From Oscillospiraceae bacterium (GTDB taxonomy: Bacteria > Bacillota > Clostridia > Oscillospirales > Acutalibacteraceae): DNA of 8,697 nt. The position numbers and the translations under genes were made by a program. The notes under the pieces are model-generated. The model was given only the letters and a program-made list of their open reading frames with translations, had not been told where the DNA came from and searched no databases. Shown here one piece after another: positions 6,054 to 8,697 of the stretch. Location of the stretch: NCBI GenBank assembly GCA_019417045.1, contig DXWE01000062.1:1-8697 (forward strand), written 5' to 3'. How positions within the stretch are numbered: position 1 is the stretch's first letter; each line of letters starts with the position of its first letter.

Positions 6054-6508
6054 GCGTCCTCCTCCCTTTTTGCACGCGCCGCACGGGCATTGGTGTCGAT
6101 CTGGTGCCGGTACACGAACAGCCGGCAATAGAGAAATTCCAGCACGAAATTGAGCACCATCGTCCCGCCGAGCACCAGATAGTCGTTCCACCCGGCACGC
6201 TCGGTCAGCGCGTCGCCCCACCAGGTGGACAGCGGGGTGAACACAAGGTAAAACAGCGCCACCTTCGCCATCGCCACCGGGACGTTCGCCGCCGAGCGGA
6301 AGGTGAACTGCCGGTTCAGCGTGAAATTATACAGCACCGACAGGATCAGGGCCAGCAGATAGGCGGGCCAATAGGGCCAGTGGAGCAGCTCGCCGAACAG
6401 GGTGAACCCCAGCAGCTCGATCACACCGGCCGAGACGGAGAACAGGGCGAATTTGAGCAGCTGCAGCGTATTCTCCTTCGCGCTGAACCGCTGTGCCGGT
6501 TTGCTCAT
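6050..6508 (-). CDS. GtrA-like family membrane protein
   Basis: A small 152-residue integral membrane protein with four hydrophobic segments (roughly 17-39, 46-60, 80-98 and 109-132). The GtrA hallmark NFTLNRQFTF is at 61-70 and its echo NFVLEFLYCRLFVY at 120-133. GtrA relatives are thought to help flip or pass lipid-linked sugars during cell-surface polysaccharide glycosylation, usually beside a glycosyltransferase. None is present here; instead it lies between a MATE pump and a flavoprotein. ATG 6508 is chosen because it shares ATGA with the pump's stop (6508-6505), has a GGGGGAGAGG site just upstream and starts shortly before the first membrane segment. The same frame is open far upstream across the MATE gene, but that stretch is a GC-rich shadow with no GtrA features. 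Confidence 0.88.
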   Translation of the reverse strand: MSKPAQRFSAKENTLQLLKFALFSVSAGVIELLGFTLFGELLHWPYWPAYLLALILSVLYNFTLNRQFTFRSAANVPVAMAKVALFYLVFTPLSTWWGDALTERAGWNDYLVLGGTMVLNFVLEFLYCRLFVYRHQIDTNARAARAKREEDA

Positions 6509-7902
6509 ACCCTCTCCCCCTTCTGCGGCAAAGCCTCTGCCCCGCCAAGCTCCCGCATGGTGTGCCGGAACTGCCACAGAAACATCGATACGGTCGTCGC
6601 CACCGCGAGCGTATCCGCCACCGGCTCCGCCAGGAAGACCGCCATGACCCGGTCGGCAAAGAAGTGCGGCAGGATAAAAATCAGCGGGATGAGCAGCACG
6701 ATTTTCCGCAGCACCGCCAAGAACAGTGACGCCCTCGCGTTGCCGAGCGCCAGGAAGGTCTGCTGGCAGGCAATCTGCGCCCCGAAGATACACGAGGCGG
6801 ACATATAGATCCGCAACCCCCAGTTGGCGCACTCCGTCAGCCCCGGGTCGTCCGTAAAGATAGCGGAGAACATACCCGGGAACAACATCACCAGCAGCCA
6901 CAGCAGGAAGGTATACGACAGCGCCGCGATCAGCAGCAGGCGAAACGCCTGTTTCACCCGCGGGCCGTTGCGCGCGCCATAGTTGTAGCTGACGATCGGC
7001 TGCGCACCCTGCGTCAACCCCTGCAGCGGCAGCATGGCAAACTGCATGACGCTCGACAGAATGGTCATCGCGCCGACCGCCACATCCCCGCCGTACCGCT
7101 GCAAGGAGGCGTTGAAGCAGATCACGATCACGCTCTCGGTCGCCTGCATGATGAACGGCGACACCCCGAGTCCCACCACCGGCAGCAGCACCGACGGCCG
7201 CAGCCGGAGGTTGCAGCCGCGCAACCGCAGCAGCGTGCGCTTCCCGAACAGGAAGCACAGCACCCACACCGCCGACACCGCCTGCGACAGGATGGTCGCG
7301 AGCGCCGCACCGCGCACCCCCATGTCCAGTGCAAAGATGAACACCGGGTCGAGCACGATGTTCAACACCGCGCCGATCAGCACGGTCAGCATACTCATTT
7401 TGGCAAATCCCTGGGTGGTGATGAACATGTTCATGCCGAGCGCTATCTGCACGAACAGCGTGCCGCACGCATAGATCTGCATGTAATCGGCACCGTAACC
7501 GATGGTATCCGCGCTCGCGCCGAACCACCACAGCATCTGTTCTCCCCACGCCAGGATCACCCCGGTGAGCACCACGCCGAGAACCGTGAGCAGCACCAGC
7601 GAGTTGCCCATGATCTCCTCGGCCTTTTTGGGGTTTTGACGGCCCATCTCGATCGCGGCCAGCGGTGCGCCGCCCGCGCCCACCAGCGAGGCAAACGCCG
7701 AGATCACCATGATGAGCGGCAGCGACACCCCGACGCCGGTCAGCGCGGTTGCGCCGACCTCCGGGATCCGGCCGATATACATCCGGTCGACCATGTTATA
7801 CAGTACGTTGACAAGCTGCGCCGTGATGGCGGGTACCGCCAGCTGAAACAGCAGTTTTCCGATGCGCCCGGTGCCCAGCACGTCACCCTTCGGGGTTGGC
7901 AT
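6505..7902 (-). CDS. MATE family efflux transporter (MepA/NorM-like)
   Basis: A 465-residue multidrug and toxic compound extrusion pump, expected to have 12 membrane helices in two six-helix halves and to exchange Na+ or H+ for organic cations or drugs. The N-terminal half begins with LLFQLAVPAITAQLVNVLYN and carries VDRMYIGR (38-45), the usual MepA-type signature, followed by TGVGVSLPL (55-63). The matching element in the second half is QGAQPIVSYNYGARN (298-312). The length is typical and nothing seems missing. Substrate cannot be predicted. ATG 7902 follows AAAGGAG at ten bases and lies 21 bases after the LURP-one-related gene. Its stop overlaps the GtrA-like start. The closeness of these genes suggests they are made together. 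Confidence 0.94.
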   Translation of the reverse strand: MPTPKGDVLGTGRIGKLLFQLAVPAITAQLVNVLYNMVDRMYIGRIPEVGATALTGVGVSLPLIMVISAFASLVGAGGAPLAAIEMGRQNPKKAEEIMGNSLVLLTVLGVVLTGVILAWGEQMLWWFGASADTIGYGADYMQIYACGTLFVQIALGMNMFITTQGFAKMSMLTVLIGAVLNIVLDPVFIFALDMGVRGAALATILSQAVSAVWVLCFLFGKRTLLRLRGCNLRLRPSVLLPVVGLGVSPFIMQATESVIVICFNASLQRYGGDVAVGAMTILSSVMQFAMLPLQGLTQGAQPIVSYNYGARNGPRVKQAFRLLLIAALSYTFLLWLLVMLFPGMFSAIFTDDPGLTECANWGLRIYMSASCIFGAQIACQQTFLALGNARASLFLAVLRKIVLLIPLIFILPHFFADRVMAVFLAEPVADTLAVATTVSMFLWQFRHTMRELGGAEALPQKGERV

Positions 7903-7923
7903 GGATTCAAGACTCCTTTTATT

Positions 7924-8394
7924 TCATTTTGAGGAACACTTCGCCGCGTCGATCGCGAGCACGATCATCACGCACAGCAGCGTGTCCTCCGGCCGGACGA
8001 TGTCGATGACATAGGTATCCGTCCAGTGAAGGAGCTGTTTGGACGCCTGCATCACCGTCTGTCCCGCGCCGTCCCGGACCGTGTAATCCCATTCCCAAAA
8101 GTCCCCCTCCACCTGCCAGTTCTGCAGGTGCAGCGTGAACGAGGGCCGAAACAGCGTAAAATTCTTCCGGATATCCCCCATATATTGTCCGCCGCTGTAC
8201 AGCGCAAACCGCGGCAGGAAGGTGAGCAGTTCCTCCCTCACCGTCCCGAGCGGGGCCCCGTCCGGGCCGTAGATCTCCAGCCGGTGGCCCCAGGAGAGCT
8301 GCCCTTCCACCGTGAAGGCCGTGGCGCCCGCCTCGTCATAGATATCGTAGCTGTCAAACCAGGAAAACAGCCGCTGTTTGAACAAAAGCCTCAT
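7924..8394 (-). CDS. LURP-one-related / YxjI family protein (Tubby-like fold)
   Basis: A 156-residue protein matching the LOR family (Bacillus YxjI type), whose known structure resembles the Tubby C-terminal phospholipid-binding barrel. Visible hallmarks are the N-terminal YDIYDEAGATAFTVEGQLS (16-34) with GHRLEIY following, NWQVEGDFWEWDYTV (92-106), the SKQLLHWTDTYVIDI segment (118-132) and the closing VMIVLAIDAA (142-151) hydrophobic helix, which in plant and fungal relatives is buried within the barrel. No signal peptide is seen, so it should be cytosolic or membrane-surface bound. The biochemical role of bacterial members is unknown. ATG 8394 has AGGAGG four bases upstream and overlaps the TGA of the YjbR gene as ATGA (8394-8391), suggesting translational coupling. 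Confidence 0.86.
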   Translation of the reverse strand: MRLLFKQRLFSWFDSYDIYDEAGATAFTVEGQLSWGHRLEIYGPDGAPLGTVREELLTFLPRFALYSGGQYMGDIRKNFTLFRPSFTLHLQNWQVEGDFWEWDYTVRDGAGQTVMQASKQLLHWTDTYVIDIVRPEDTLLCVMIVLAIDAAKCSSK

Positions 8395-8697
8395 AGATCC
8401 TCCTTCGGCGGCAGCCGCCTGCCGCGCACCAGCTCATAACTGTCAAATATCATCGCCTCGATCTCCCGGTCGGGGATCGACCCGTCCAGAATCAGCGAGT
8501 TCCAGTGCCGTTTGTTCATGTGATACGCCGGGAGCACCGACGGATAGGTGTTCCGCCAGAACGCCGCCCATTCGGGATCGCACTTGACGTTGATCCAGAT
8601 GCGCCCCTCCCGCTCAAAGATACAGGCAAAGCTGCGCCGGCTGCCGTGCAGGCGCATGAGCGTCCAGTTCGTGTCGTCGAACGGATAGCTGTCTCTT
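8391..8697 (-). CDS. MmcQ/YjbR family protein, 5' end missing
   Basis: A partial gene running off the right edge; 101 codons are readable. It matches the YjbR/MmcQ (DUF419, CyaY-like fold) family of about 115-120 residues. The visible signature runs YPFDDTNWTLMRL near the cut end, then NVKCDPEWAAFWRNTYPSV, AYHMNKRHWNSL and FDSYELV. An ATG at 8657 is in frame but internal, because the family motif YPFDD continues upstream of it; the true start is roughly 15 residues beyond the edge. The first codons at the edge (AGA GAC AG-) appear to come from sequencing adapter and not from the genome. Members are described as DNA-binding-like small proteins of unconfirmed function. It is the first visible gene of the minus-strand operon; the promoter lies outside the window. 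Confidence 0.9.
   Translation of the reverse strand, partial: RDSYPFDDTNWTLMRLHGSRRSFACIFEREGRIWINVKCDPEWAAFWRNTYPSVLPAYHMNKRHWNSLILDGSIPDREIEAMIFDSYELVRGRRLPPKEDL
8689..8697. other. probable residual Nextera/Tn5 mosaic-end adapter at the contig end
   Basis: The window ends in CTGTCTCTT, the first nine bases of the Tn5 mosaic-end read-through sequence used in Nextera libraries (on the minus strand AAGAGACAG, the adapter's 3' end). Its exact position at the last base makes chance unlikely. If so, genomic sequence stops at about 8688. Confidence 0.75.

Noticed and set aside
6509..7549. Long upstream extension of the GtrA frame through the MATE gene
   Set aside because: The residues overlapping MATE are a frame-shifted shadow; GtrA signatures begin only after ATG 6508, which has its own ribosome binding site.

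Overview
The window looks like a piece of chromosome from a high-GC, low-redundancy anaerobic Firmicute, most likely a Clostridia member of the Oscillospiraceae/Ruminococcaceae type. The grounds are the gene families (metG-tatD linkage, an EndoA-like MazF, NimA-like flavoprotein, YjbR and LURP-one-related proteins, meso-diaminopimelate dehydrogenase), strong AGGAGG ribosome binding sites, and GC-rich third codon positions that leave long antisense shadow frames. The taxonomic call is inference; no rRNA is present. The last nine bases match the end of the Tn5/Nextera mosaic-end adapter, so the right edge is probably a contig end and not a natural boundary.

Left part, plus strand (1-1204): the 3' end of metG (tRNA-binding domain), a hairpin, then tatD. 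A near-perfect bidirectional terminator (1208-1248) separates tatD from a convergent mazF/ndoA-type RNase toxin gene on the minus strand (1309-1686), which has no visible antitoxin gene. About 400 bases without a convincing gene follow.

Middle, plus strand (2031-4510): a textbook sigma-A promoter drives ispD (MEP isoprenoid pathway), whose 3' end is built into its own terminator. After it comes an AbgT-family transporter with an oddly placed ribosome binding site. A hairpin (4525-4554) ends the convergent transcription units.

Right part, minus strand (8697-4568): a tight co-directional run, in transcription order a YjbR/MmcQ protein (cut by the window edge), a LURP-one-related protein, a MATE efflux pump, a GtrA-like membrane protein, a NimA-like flavin-binding protein and meso-diaminopimelate dehydrogenase (ddh). 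Three junctions are ATGA stop/start overlaps and the other two gaps are 21 and 37 bases, so the run reads as one operon. The pump and the NimA-like protein hint at handling of small toxic compounds, but nothing in the sequence proves a shared function. I see no mobile element, CRISPR array, tRNA, rRNA or clear new multi-gene system.
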